The notes under the pieces are model-generated. The model had not been told where the DNA came from, searched no databases, and saw nothing but the letters and a program-made list of their open reading frames with translations. The position numbers and the translations under genes are program-made. A stretch of 64,000 bases of DNA, from positions 9,944,207-10,008,206 of the forward strand of contig NC_089736.1 in assembly GCF_035083965.1 (NCBI RefSeq), in the 5' to 3' direction. The DNA comes from Branchiostoma lanceolatum. Its lineage: Eukaryota; Chordata; Leptocardii; Amphioxiformes; Branchiostomatidae. Below, in pieces: positions 23,169 through 34,560 of the stretch (position 1 is its first letter; each line of letters begins with the position of its first letter).

Positions 23169-24669
23169 TTAAGTTAAAATGGGGCATTTTAAGGCTTCCT
23201 GAGGGGCCAAATTACTGTCAGACAGGTCACAGTTGAAGACTGTGGCCACATGTGACATGGGCACATGGTCTGGGTATAGGGGTGCGGCATCTCTGTTCCC
23301 CTGTATTAAGCCCTGCTGTGTGCTCGACAAAGAGGACCACCTGCTTATGTCTGGTGACTGCTTGCTTCCCAAATCTAAATGAGGGCCTGCATGCCCTTTT
23401 TCGTAAGGCGTAATCAGGCCGTTTTAGACTTCGTAATCCGTAATCAGCCACCCAAAATCAACGTAATTCGTAATCAGTACATTGGTCGTAACGCGTAATT
23501 AGTCACTTTGATTCTACGTAAAACGTAGGCAGTTACCTTTATGCAACGTAAAACGTAATCTATGAATTACTAGTAAAACTTGTTTCCAGCAAAGTCTCCC
23601 GGCAAAGTTGCCCCTCAAAATGCAGGAAATAGCATTTCAGATGGTAAAGATCTCAAAATTTTCCCGTGAAACATGCGCCCAGACCCATTATAATTAGATT
23701 ATAATTACCAGCCAAATCTGCCTCTAAAAATGCAGGAAATAGCGTCTCAAAGGGTAAAGATTTCATAATTTTCTCGGGGTGCATGCCCTCGGGCCCACCT
23801 GCGATTGTTACATGTACGCCTCCGGCGAAAATATGTCGGGAGGGCAAACGATCTAGCAGAAACCCTTGTGTACTTTTCACTATGAGTGCAGATATTGCCC
23901 CTCAAACTGTATTTGAGCGGGTCGAAATTTTACCATTTTCCCGGGTACGGTATTCTCCCGGATCCACCTACAATCGCCGGGCCGCTCCGGCGCGATATAC
24001 ATGTATGTCGGGACTTGGGGCATCGTGCACCATACCATTTAACTCTTGCATATTCTTTTCACATATAGATATGTCATCAAACATAGCTTAGTGTAACAGC
24101 AAAATTTGGCACTCAAAATCAAGGTTATAGCGTTTCAGGGGGTCAAGATTTTCACAATTTTCCCGGACGTCAAGCGCCGGAAGATCTTGCTGTCCCCTCC
24201 CGCGCAAAATTCCCTGCCGCCGTCACGGCTACTCATTATAGTTATACAGTTTAGTGTGGTCATCAACAGATTCATTGTCACCACAATAAAAATAGAAATA
24301 AATAGTTTTGACGCAGAACTAGATAGTTGAATCAAGTCGATTGGGAAGCCCCATGATTAAACGTAATTCGTAATCAGCTCTGAAAATCTAACGTAATTCG
24401 TAATCAGCGCCAAATATTTTCCGTAATTCGTAATCACTACCCCCCCATGCAGGCCCTCCTAAATCTGCCACACCATAGTCCCAGGATGTTGACTCATCGG
24501 CATTTCCCGAACTCTGAGACCCTCTCAGCTTCCTAACTAAAGACGACATAGAGACGCCACTGCTGTCTGAGGAAGATTTTCTTTCTTCCTTGCGCATCTT
24601 GGGCAGGGTACTGGGTGCAGAAAGTCTGTGCCAGAACTGGAGTGCTTATAACGCCTCTTGATTTTCTTG
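23169..24669 (-). pseudogene. Unidentified minus-strand coding fragment split by a transposon
   Basis: A minus-strand frame opens at ATG 24,597 (starting MRKEERKSSSD, then SMSSLVRKLRGS) and runs into the transposon at 24,458. If the transposon and one 6-bp target duplication are removed, the frame continues without a stop from 23,374 to TAA at 23,169-23,171, giving 114 codons. Upstream, a strong acceptor (CTGTTTCCCAG) ends at 24,670; the exon starting there is open in a different frame (KKIKRRYKHSSSG) and would need a one-base shift near 24,620 to join. The composition (Ser-rich, basic) looks like a cytoplasmic tail, but I do not recognise the family. The split and the frameshift suggest a broken gene, or a last exon with a polymorphic insertion. 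Confidence 0.5.
23381..24458. mobile_element. 1,078-bp element with 13-bp inverted ends and 6-bp target duplication
   Basis: The ends are GAGGGCCTGCATG and its inverse, flanked on both sides by CTAAAT (23,375-23,380 and 24,459-24,464). Just inside both ends lie short direct repeats of ACGTAATTCGTAATCAG. The middle holds three diverged copies of a unit with ATGCAGGAAATAGCGT, AAGATTTCATAATTTTC and CCCGGG-like strings. No transposase is visible, so it is non-autonomous. The superfamily is not assigned. Confidence 0.85.
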
Positions 24670-25153
24670 CTGGGAAACAGACGACAAATCAGCACGGATC
24701 CTTTCACACGTTTATTGTTGTCCAGGAGTCGGAACTACTTTGTCTCTGTAATATAAATTAGCATTCATTAGTTTGTAGTCTTTGATAAAACAACAGCCTT
24801 CAGTCACGGTATATGTATACACTTTCATTTCTTTTTGGTACTACCTGTTTAGAAGAAACTCATTAAAACTTTCCACCATCAAGTTATAAATCAATTTTCT
24901 CACTGATTTTGTTTTTTTGAAAGGTTGCTCTTTCTGAAGCTGCCTCCCTGGCTATGATTCTATCAAGGGCATCATTAATCTGAACAAATGAAATCACTGT
25001 ACAAGGTCTAGTTTGGCATGGGATATGGTTGGAACTACAAACATTGTACTGTAGAACTAGGAACTGTCCTATCACACAGTTCATTGTTTCTGTCATCATT
25101 AAAGACCACAGGTTACATTGATACTGAATCTTAGGCTGTAGGCCTCGGAGGGA
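24670..25153. other. Flank of the coding fragment, no exon recognised
   Basis: The minus strand upstream of the acceptor at 24,670 should hold intron sequence. I could not pick out a preceding coding exon. Confidence 0.35.
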
Positions 25154-25255
25154 GTGTTTGTACTATATATATACCGTATATATACCGGAATATCGGCAAA
25201 AGCGGTGTTTGTACTATATATATACCATATAAATACTGGAATATCGGCGAAAGCG
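25154..25255. repeat. 51-bp direct duplication with TATATA core
   Basis: GTGTTTGTACTATATATATACC begins at 25,154 and again at 25,205, each followed by GGAATATCGGC.AAAGCG. The duplication is followed by a modest CpG-rich stretch to about 25,400. Confidence 0.85.
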
Positions 25256-25586
25256 GGTGAGCGGATGCTGAAGTTATCCGAAAGCCTATCGCACCTGAAG
25301 GAGGGCGGCAAAGGCGCCGAGCGAATTCCTTGAATATTTTGAAGTTAGCTCAGTTCGGCTGTTGTTGCGCATAGGACGACGGGGGGCCGTCGGGAGTATT
25401 TGTATAACTATCGGTTGGGATGTCTTATGCAACTGCTCAGCGGGGAAGAAAAACTTGCTATTGATTGAGTCGACAGCCCACGATTGAATCTGGACCGGAC
25501 CTGTACCTTCATACACTGTATACAGCCCTTAAAGCTAAGCTTGTCTTTAACCTCTGTGACTGTTCTGTCATGATGGAACCTGTTAC

Positions 25587-26093
25587 TTAAAGGCATCCAG
25601 AGCATTTTATGAGGCTTGAAACTTGAATAAAAAGCTCCAATTCTAGTCATTCCTACACAGATTTAGTTTCAATAACACAATACCATTACATATTGACATT
25701 AAAGGAGCAAAGATACGATGTCGTTGTGTGGTGAGAACTGATAAAAAATCCAAGCCCTAATAGACTGTTCCTGACTGTCCATCACAATTAGCGGTTCGAC
25801 CAATGAGAGAGTGACAACATGTCCATCAAATATTTGCATTTTTATGCTTTAATTTTGCACTTCTACGTTTTGACGGAGGTGGGCGGGGCTATGGTATCGG
25901 TCTATTTACACTAGGCGCGTGAAACTAAAAGATCATCATGTAGCTTATTTTTGGGCCGCTTTTGAGCACTTTTGATAAGAAATCCACACGGAAATGTGGT
26001 AAACAGTGGCGTTTAATGTCAATTTCATAGAGATTACAGCAACTAGAATATTTCTAGTTTTCAAGCCTCATAAAACGCTCTGGGTGCCTTTAA
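25587..26093 (-). mobile_element. 507-bp MITE, TTAAAGGCA..CAGAGCATTTTATGAGG family (copy 1)
   Basis: The ends are inverse to each other: TTAAAGGCATCCAGAGC plus TTTTATGAGGCTTGAAA at the left, and the inverse at the right. The interior contains GTCACTCTCTCATTGGTCG in reverse and a GC box (GGGCGGGGC). A second copy in opposite orientation is at 31,926-32,427. No coding capacity. Confidence 0.9.
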
Positions 26094-26553
26094 ACTGTAT
26101 TTACACTCAAAATACTGTTAATGTTGACATCTCTCCCATGGTTTAACGTTCACAGGTTTTGGGTGAAATCTTCATCACAAATTTAAAACCACGGCAGAAA
26201 TGCTAATTTTCTGTCTTCTGCATGCTTTAACCCCCTTGTTCCAACTGTGAACTAAAAACCAACACAAACACACTATGTCATCCCGATAAAATTAAATCAC
26301 CGCAAACTTAAAGGCATTTACAGTAACAGCATACCTTCAAGTCGGTTGATTTGTAAACTATACTACTTAGGCCACACTGACTCTATGGATGAAGTCTCAC
26401 TGATTTTATGGATGACTCTGATTTTTTTTCCTGTGAAAAACACATCATGTGCCATCCTCCATACTAAAAGCAAAGATTTGACACCATGACCTGGGTGCCA
26501 ATTATCCTAGTTGGTTCACCGGGTGGCTACTCTCCCCACCCCTACTAGGCTAC
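26094..26553. other. Intergenic with a decayed CTGTAAATGC-family fragment
   Basis: AAACCACGGCAGAAATG and CACCGCAAACTTAAAGGC followed by ATTTACAGTA near 26,324 resemble one side of the CTGTAAATGC MITE family. Nothing else is recognised. Confidence 0.35.
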
Positions 26554-26710
26554 GTGGCATCATTGTCAACTGGTATGTCATCTATGTTGGGCAGGGTGGG
26601 TTGGGCAATAGACTGATTAGGTTCGGCTCCTATACGCCACCAGGACAGGTGGCACCATTGTCAACTGGTATGTCATCTATGTTGGGCAGGGTGGGTTGGG
26701 CAAGGGATGG
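26554..26710. repeat. 95-bp direct duplication
   Basis: GTGGCA.CATTGTCAACTGG followed by TATGTCATCTATGTTGGG occurs at 26,554 and 26,649. Short open frames over it are not credible genes. Confidence 0.8.
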
Positions 26711-28219
26711 GTTGGGTTGGGGCATGGTAGATCTTGACTTGATTTCTCTTGGATTAAATACCTCACATCAGTTTTGGGGGATGTCCAGATGATGTGGTCT
26801 ACGAAATCAATTTTTCTAGTAATTTCTACAAAAAAAAAGGTTTAAGTGAGATGACTTTAGGAAATACCTTGGATCTACTGAACTTTCCACATAGCCTTAC
26901 CAAGAGCCGTGCTGACAATTGGTCTTTGTTGTCTGTGGTTTAAGTTTAAGCCTGTGGGAGGGTTGGTACAGGTCACAAATAATTACGCATAATCGGTTAG
27001 TCAACCGTGGCCATGTCACTTATCTTGTCAGTTCTTACTTGTTTGATGACTTTGTGCACCCTGGGGTCACTAACCCACTAGACTACTGTGTTTATAAGCC
27101 TCAAAGAGTTCTCGAAGGCACCCAAAACGACATGATTTCTTCTTAAAATCCTGATCTTTGATTAAAGCATCTTGTTTCTGAATCCCAATTTGCGAATCCT
27201 GTTAGGAATGGGGTCTAAGACAACCATTTCATTGTGCAATTTTGTTGATCATCGGTGATGTAGCGTATGTCACATACAAACAAACATTATGAATTATCAG
27301 TTTTCACATCCAACTAGGTGGTTGCATCATTACATGTAAGTCCTCAATTATGCATCTCAACCATCGCAGATAAACAATGTTTGTGTACATCTCACTGAGA
27401 ACAAGTGGTAGGAATGCATTTTCTTGTTACGAAAATACACATAAACCACCAAATCTGAGGAAATTTTGCCACCTTTGTTAGGCCACAGCAAGTAAACTCT
27501 ATGGATGACATTAGCGTGTGTATTAATTTTCACCTTGTTTTGAGAAAAAAATCAAGAAGTTTCATTATCCTCTGGGATGGTCAACATGAGGTAAAGGTAA
27601 AGGTGGTCCTAAAGCCTTTTGAGGCTGTAGGGGCAGTGGGATATTTCCAGGGCACTCCTCTCCTTCCACCATCTTTTACCTCCTCAACCGATTAGTCAGG
27701 TACAAATTCATAAGGACACAATGTCAATCCAGGAACGCATCTCGCATGCGCTGGCCTAGCCACTGGGCTATTCACCGTCACCAATATGGTCAACATACAG
27801 CGGAAAAATATGACGTAAACTTCTATCAGTTCCATCGCAAAACACGTATTGTACACACACTGCTGTAGTTTTTGGTTTTCTGACTGGAAGAGCATTCTGG
27901 GCTGGTCAAGTATGTAAAAACAAAGGTTGGTTAGGGGGTGACTACGATACTTAGGGGGTAGGGCTGGTAAGTAGGGGGGTCCGAGGAAAACATTTTGGAG
28001 CATGGGGGAGGGCCAAAGGAAATATATTTTGGCTTGGTGGAGGGCAAGGGTAAAATTTTGTGGTCTCCTTCAAATATCATTAACACAATGTGTAAAATAT
28101 GCCACTCCAAAGCACTCATGCAGAAACCCCCCAATGGTAAGGAGTGAAATATAAACTTTAATCTTGTTGATTGTGATACCAATTATTTTACTGCTCGCTA
28201 CATATGGAGAAAATGTATA
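26711..28219. other. Intergenic stretch with a G-rich patch
   Basis: No gene is recognised. A G-rich patch near 27,930-28,050 repeats AGGGGGT and GGGGGAGGGCCAAA, reminiscent of the terminal sequence of the element at 41,852. Confidence 0.4.
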
Positions 28220-29563
28220 TACAGTCAAACCTGCCCAAGGCGACCACCCGGCGGACCGAGCAAAAACGGTCGCGATGGACAGGTGGTCGCCATGAAGAGG
28301 ATTCCACTCGCATGTTTCCAGGTCGAGGTTTTCAAATACAGTACGTAAATGGATGGAAAATTATGTGAATTTAGACAGCATGTCCCCCACCAGGTTCAAT
28401 TCTCATTGACAGAAAGATCCTACAAAAATTACATTTTCCGTTATCGTTGTAATAATTGTATACCGCTACATCGTGTACAAATTTTCGTCATAATTTTGAC
28501 TACAAAACGATGATCTCGCAGCGCCCTCCCGCATTCACACGTTACATTAAATAGTACACACACACACGCACATCATCGAAGTTTTAAGGCCTAAGACAAA
28601 TCCCTAGAAAACACCTGCTGACCCAAGCCTTTTTTTGGGCGCCGACCTCTAGAGAAAAGGGTCAAAAAGTTTTCGATCTGACAACTAAAGATGAAACGGA
28701 ACGGTGATTTCGTCGCGACGCGCCGCCAAGCTCTGTACGACCGCATCGAAAGGTAAGTCAGTGCAGCAGAACGCACAGCGTCCAATAAAGGTTTGCGAGA
28801 TTCATGGAAATAAAAAGAAAATAAGAATATTAATTTTCATCAATAACTAGAGTATTCGTAAATGTTCATACACAAAAGCATCGTGTTTTAGAAAGGTCAG
28901 CGGTACGCCAAATCCCCGAGCCGTGCCAAATCCAAGATGGCGTCGGGACCAAAGAGCAACATAATTTCTCTCGCCCAATGTTTTGCCCGCCGCGAAGTCA
29001 TTTTTCGGTGGAATTTAGTAAGACACAGACACATTTTTGTTGAAAATACAAGAAATAGATAGTAATTTCTGTGAAATCTGACTTTTTGACGCCATGCACT
29101 ACGTATTTGTTTTGAAAATTGAGTTTAAACCGAACTGAGTTTGCGGTAAACTATAAGATTACGATAGGCACAACAACATTACAAACATTTGTCTTTACAA
29201 TGTTTATAGGGGGAACGTTTTATTAAAACACTTCATGGAGGAATCGATGCTATAACATTGCTATTCCATATATTTTTGTCCTTATTTTTGTCCTAAAAGT
29301 CTTGAAAACATTTCCTTAAAATCCGACAGCAAAAGGATCCGATGTCACTACACGCTTGAAAATTAGGCGGCCGCCATGGGCAGGCATTGTGCTCTGTGCG
29401 GTCCCAATTCGTGGCGGTCGCGGTCGCGTTGGACAGGTGGTCGCCTTGGGCAGGCAGCTTAATGCTTGTGCCTATGGGGAAAATTTTCGGGACCGAGAAA
29501 AAGCGGTCGCCATGGCCAGGTGGTCGCGTTGAAAAGGTGGTCGCCTAGGCAGGTTTGACTGTA
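28220..29563. mobile_element. 1.34-kb CAGTCAAACCTG-family element carrying gene-like sequence
   Basis: Ends are TACAGTCAAACCTGCC and GGCAGGTTTGACTGTA with TA at both edges. Subterminal copies of GGTCGCCATGG and GACAGGTGGTCGCC occur at both ends. The middle is CpG-rich and contains two ATG-led frames in good start context (28,691 and 28,937; the second runs 41 codons to TAG at 29,060). No transposase catalytic region is visible. It is non-autonomous unless the missing part lies elsewhere. Confidence 0.85.
28691..28752 (+). CDS. Candidate first coding exon inside the 28.2 kb element
   Basis: ATG at 28,691 follows AACTAAAG and opens a 20-codon frame (MKRNGDFVATRRQALYDRIE) that runs into a near-perfect donor, AAAG then GTAAGTCA, at 28,752. 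High CpG content and the clean donor make it look like a genuine first exon. It may be the remains of the element's own gene or a captured host exon. No downstream acceptor partner is identified within the element. Confidence 0.35.
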
Positions 29564-30290
29564 CTAGGTTGTTTTTTGCCCTAATTTTTTTCACATGCTA
29601 GCATTATATTTGGCATCGCAGAGGTTGTCATCAATAGAATTTACCTGCTGTGCCGTATTAAACAAAGAAAAACAACCAAACTTTGGAAAAACTGGTCATA
29701 CAGTATGTTATCAAATCACTTAAGAGTTTAATATCCCTAGCTGAAACACTCACTGTAGTTGTAATGTACAACTATTATCTGTACGGCGGGAAATCCCTTC
29801 TCTGTTTACTCATATACATATTGTATATAATGTGAAATGCATTAGAAATAAAAAAGGTCTCTCATTACGTCTGGCCTAAGTAGGCGTCTGCAGCTCGAGT
29901 GTAAACGTCTGCAAAAGGCCTAATATTTTTGAGTTTCGCTCATGCCCGTTCTTGTCGCATTCTTGAACTTAACGACACGAACAGCTCCGAATGGGGAAAA
30001 AGGGGGTGAACGGGCAGAAATGGAGGGAATACCAATCAAATGCTGTTCGGGGCATTTTTATTTTTACATATGATAATTTTCAGTATCACACGGGGTTCTA
30101 AGTTGTATCACACAGGCTTCCATAGAATATGTAGAATACATTTCGAGCGCGCCGGTTGCGCCGCCGTCGAAAATTCGAATACCGGATTGGCAGGATGGAA
30201 TCAATGTTGTTACAGTTTCTTGGTCAAGGACACAAAACTCCCTCAACTTCTGGTGCATTCCGCATTGAAATGTGTGTTTTATCTGTCCAA
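29564..30290. other. Intergenic stretch, nothing identified
   Basis: AT-rich to mixed sequence up to the hairpin. Overlapping open frames at 30,040-30,434 on both strands have no recognisable features. Confidence 0.4.
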
Positions 30291-30348
30291 GCCCTCCCGC
30301 GGGTCGGATCGCCCGACGGCCATAGGGCGATCCTACCCGCGGGAGGGC
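30291..30348. repeat. Strong GC-rich hairpin
   Basis: Two 24-base arms starting GCCCTCCCGCGGGT and ending ACCCGCGGGAGGGC surround a 10-base loop, with a single mismatch. It lies about 450 bp upstream of the first stefin-like promoter. It could be a small foldback element or a cruciform or transcript hairpin; nothing indicates which. Confidence 0.85.
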
Positions 30349-30639
30349 TGGTACCTCGGGTGAAACGAAATACCCCATGTTATATTCTATATTTACAGAC
30401 CTACATCACTGAATGTCAATGTGTTAAGCTCTGAATTCAGGAATCTGGTCCTCTCGCACAAAAGTGATAGTTCAGGCCAGTTCTCGCATGATTGCATCGG
30501 TACAACTTCTCGCGAGACAATTCCCTCGTATGATGACTCGGCATCATACAATCACAATTTGCCAATCAGCCAGTACAAGCACGTTTACCAGACAAGCATG
30601 TCATTGTCATACACCCACTGTTTGGAACATTTCCAGAGC

Positions 30640-30869
30640 TCCTCCCCTAAGTTCTTCACCCCCAGTCATTTTAACCAAATATGGAATCTGGTCCCACCTT
30701 ACACAATGCTTGGTAGGAATCGCTTTCCTTAAAAGGCAATGAAATCAGGTAAAGAATTTGCATAAATACAGCTATAAAAAGTACTGTCCCGGCCCGGGGA
30801 GGCCAGTCTCAGCGCCCACTTTGGAAGAAGAGAACAAGACAAGAACTTCGTTCTTTCACCTCAGATTCT
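30640..30869 (+). promoter_or_regulatory. Promoter and non-coding exon 1 of stefin-like gene 1
   Basis: A block conserved in all three units contains CAAATATGGAATCTGGTCCC and ATGCTTGGTAGGAATCGC. It is followed by TATAAAA at 30,773-30,779, the conserved GTACTGTCCCGGCC just downstream, and TTTGGAAGAAGAGAACAAGA in the non-coding exon. The exon ends at 30,869 with donor GTAAGTTTAG. Transcription probably starts near 30,805; this is inferred from TATA distance. Confidence 0.75.
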
Positions 30870-31476
30870 GTAAGTTTAGATTGTTTTCGTTTCTGCACTA
30901 TCCAAGTGTCGGCTTTTCTGACTTAGCTTTATGTTAATGTATAACACTAATATTTAGTGACTAGGATGTGCTTTTCGTTGTTTTTTGGTTACTGATGTTT
31001 GGAAAGTCAGTCCCTTCTTCAGGACATGTACAGGCAAAACGATATCCTCACAGCAGCTATTGTGCATGGTAAAATACAGCTCTAAATATTAGTCAAGCTG
31101 CGAAGGGAAATTTTTAAATCTTGACCCACTGAAATGCTATTTCCTTAATCTTGATTGGGGAAGTTTGCTGGTAGACTAAACTATGTTAAATGGCATCTCA
31201 TAAGTGAAAAAAAGATTCACAAGGGTTTCAGCTAGACTATGTTTACGGATTCTTGCCATACTTTGTACCATGTACAATTGTCGTGCAATAAAGTTCTTCT
31301 TCACCAATAGGAGAAAACGGTCAGATTCTACTATTAATCCCTATGAACAGACAATTGTCATATTCTTTACCCTCACTCACTTGATGTTTCACATTGTATG
31401 TCAGAGGTTCTACCTCAATCCTTTATGTAACGACAATGCTATGTTTCATCTAGGTGGAATCCCAAAGTTGAGCAGG

Positions 31477-32918
31477 ATGAGTGTACCAGGAGGTTGGAGC
31501 GATCCAGTGCTTTTTGACCAAACTGATACCGACCGGGCCAGGTCTTCCTGTAGTGTGGTAACTTTTGGAACCAATAATCACAGCTCTTGTTTGAATTTTA
31601 TATTCTGTGCCCAAAAACATTCAGCATCTGAAGTGCCATTCATAATATCAAGCCATAAGAACTTTAGATCTCAATCTTGTAACAACAGTAACTGTTTTAT
31701 AAATTATTAATGGAAAATCACTGAATGTGTGATTCTTACATATTGTTTACCGTCTTTTCCTATTCTGATACCTTGCAGTTCCGAGGTGACGTGGAGATGA
31801 GGATGGTTAACGGCAAATTCGAAGTATTCCAACCCATCTCGTACCAGACCCAGATTGTTGAAGGGAAGAACTACAAGATACTGGTAATGTTTTCCTCGGC
31901 TGGTGCAATATTGTTGTCCTTAAATTTAAAGGCACCCAGAGCATTTTTTGAGACATGAAAATTAGAAATATTCTAGTTGGTGTAATCTTTATGAAATAGA
32001 CAATTAATGCCAGTGTTTACAACATTTGCATTCAGATTTCTTTTAAAAAGTGCGCAAAAATGGCACAATAATAATGTAAAATGGTAATCTTTAAGTTTCA
32101 CGCGCCTACTGTAAATACTGTAGGTACCATAGCCCCGCCCACCTCCGAATAAATGCAAAATCAAAACATAGAAATGCAAATATTTGACGGACATGCAGTC
32201 ACTCTCTCATTGGTCGAACCGCTAATTGTGATGGACAGTCAGGATCAGTGTTTTAGGGCTTGAAATTTCTATCAGCTCTCACCACACAACGACATCGTAT
32301 CTTTGCTTATTTGATGTCGTTATGTATTGGTATGGTGCTATTGAAACTTACTATGTGTAGGAATGACTAAAAATTTGAGTTTTTAAATTAAGTTTCAAGC
32401 CTCATAAAATGCTCTGGTTGCCTTTAAATATTTGTTTTCTGTAATGATTTCAACCATTGTTTACTGCCTTTAGTTTCCCACATGGGTTTTCTGTTTTTCA
32501 CACTGTCGTGCCAAGTTTGGTGATCGGCAAAAGGGCTACAAAAGTCAACATCCCCGGAGTGTCGAGCACATTTTTTTGCCTGAAAATCTTAGCCGTCACT
32601 TTTGACAGGGCTCAGTGACCTGCGAACATTCTTAAAGATCGTGATCGAGAGAACAGCTGCCGTATTGCTGCCGAAAATATCATTTCAAATATCATGTCTA
32701 AATTAGAGCTCACAGACTTATTTTCATCTGTGATGCAGCTATAGCTACTTTGGCTTACATGTGATATTCTGCAATTCCAGGTTAATGTTGGTTTGGACCA
32801 ATGTGTCAGTATGATCGTGTCCTGGCCACTGGGCCCGACGGGCCAGGCCACTGGGAATGTCACCCCTAAACTGCTGAAAGCGGGGTGGGAGAAAGACCTT
32901 ACACAGACCAAGAAGTAG
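31477..32918 (+). CDS. Stefin-like cysteine protease inhibitor (type 1 cystatin), gene 1
   Basis: Coding exons are 31,477-31,557, 31,779-31,883 and 32,781-32,918, all phase 0 with GT/AG borders, giving 107 residues. Exon 2 (from 31,454) carries the start codon; the protein opens MSVPGGWSDP, with the paired glycines expected near the N-terminus of stefins. The middle exon has FQPISYQTQIVEGKNYKIL, containing the QxVxG first hairpin loop that enters the papain active-site cleft. Family knowledge: stefins are about 98-residue cytosolic inhibitors of cathepsins B, H, L and S without signal peptide or disulfides, and this protein also has no signal peptide. The last exon is longer than usual (45 residues) and lacks the usual stefin C-terminus, so binding strength is uncertain. 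Intron 3 hosts a MITE. A cysteine pair of unknown role is present (SSC in exon 2, DQC in exon 4). The family call is firm; the orthologue is not assigned. Confidence 0.85.
31926..32427 (+). mobile_element. 502-bp MITE copy 2, inside intron 3 of stefin-like gene 1
   Basis: Ends TTAAAGGCACCCAGAGC and the inverse match the element at 25,587-26,093, in opposite orientation. The inside includes GTCACTCTCTCATTGGTCG and CATAGCCCCGCCCACC. Units 2 and 3 lack it at this place, so insertion followed or was private to unit 1. Confidence 0.9.
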
Positions 32919-33397
32919 GGGGTCAACCTTCAAACCAACAATGCGTTACACAATTACTGTGTTGAAAAGTCAGAGTTTCCTACAGTTGAATGTATAACAG
33001 TACTATATATCAGTTTTATAGTTTAGGCAGGATTTGGAAGCACAGTTTTCATCAGTATGAGTTGAGGGAAAGCATGTCTTAAGCACAGTAAATTGTGAAC
33101 CTTCTTGAACAGCTTAGATTTGATCTACATGTATAGCAGCTTTCAGTAATTTTGACTGCAGAAACTAAGCAAAATATGCGATTTTCACTATCTTTCAAAC
33201 TAAAAACAAACTTTAAAGGTAAATCTGCATTATCCGAACACGAGTTATTGCTCTAGTAAACAACAGTCGCCTATTCTGTGTTTAGATTTTCATTTCTTCT
33301 TCATCTACATCATATCAAAACTTTATACCATGGATTAAATGCCTGATGAATGATAAACTACCTAAACCTGACTTTGTCTAGCTGTGGTGAGATCTTC

Positions 33398-33403
33398 AAT
33401 AAA
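33398..33403 (+). terminator. Polyadenylation signal of stefin-like gene 1
   Basis: AATAAA lies in GATCTTCAATAAAATGGG, about 480 bases after the stop codon. A GT-rich stretch (TGTGTGTTGATG) follows. The same context is kept in units 2 and 3. Confidence 0.75.
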
Positions 33404-33439
33404 ATGGGAAAATGTGGGAAACTTTGTGTGTTGATGTAT

Positions 33440-34560
33440 ATTTCTGTGTGGGAACTTTCTAGTCTTTATTTAGTACATAGAAGAAACCACTTCATACGTT
33501 AGGAGGGGTTCTTCCTCGTAAAAATTGCATATCAGCTTGAGAGTACGGTATATCTTCATGCAAATGAAGTGTGGAATGCTACCACACAATCAATTAGTAA
33601 TAAAGAATAAATAATACATTATTTGAATTGTTTGACATTTTCTACCCAGAAACATTTTCTCAGTAACCCTTTAAGACGGTAAACATCATCGGAAGGATGA
33701 TCATGTCAACCTCTAACTATCCACCGAAATGCTGGAGAGGGGGTGCGTACGTTGGGAGGGTTTTCCCCTGAACGTTTCAATTCACTGAGTCAGGCCCGCA
33801 ATCGTCCCCAAATCGGGGGTGCGTACGTTAGGAGGGGTGCGTACGTAAATAGGAATTTTACGGTACATGTTTAACATTACAAGTTTTAGAAATTGAAAAT
33901 TTCTATAGGTTTGGACTTTGGACGCAACCCAATTGCAATGTAAGATCAGTGAAATCGGGGCTTTGTAAAAATTAATGTCAGAAATATGATTGTGTATCTG
34001 GACAACATGCACACACTTGGCCTTCAGGCATCGGATGTTCATACATGCCTATGAGGTGGGTTAACACAGGTCACATATTTTAGGGCAGGCCGGGTCACAT
34101 TCGTCATAGGTAACGTCGTATGATTTTGATGCAGTAGAATTTTCTAGCAGGCTGTGACACTCACTCAATGAACCAGCCACTCACAGGGGTCTAAGAATTC
34201 TTTTAAAGTGTAACAAGGCAGCTGAAGTTTGTAGGACAAATGTAGGACTCACTCAAAGAATGGATTCTGCAATGACCTTTTGCATATAGCGCACAACTTT
34301 TGCAGGAATACCTGAAAAAACAGGCTTGTTCCCTGTATAAATAGATAAGATAAATGCGACCGAGCCCCACGTAACCATCTGGTGCTATTGAAACACTAGA
34401 GTTAACTCTGTTAGTGTTTATACCGCCCCCCTCCCCAATCATACTCACCACAGTCCGTCTCCCATCCTTCCACTTGTATAACCTCTTTGATCAGCTGGTG
34501 TGTTACACTGAAGGGCGGTTAATATACCGGCTATGGATACAGATTATATCTTCATCTGGC
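33440..34560. other. Intergenic between genes 1 and 2
   Basis: It includes a CGTACG-containing repeat (about 33,725-33,870: GGGTGCGTACGTT twice or more) and a fragment with GGGCGGTTAATATACCGGC near 34,515 that also occurs at 39,975 and, inverted, at 44,365. No gene seen. Confidence 0.55.

Noticed and set aside
31204..31710. Single open frame of 168 codons over exon 2 of stefin-like gene 1
   Set aside because: It reads through intron sequence. The exon model with clean GT/AG borders and two paralogues explains the region better.
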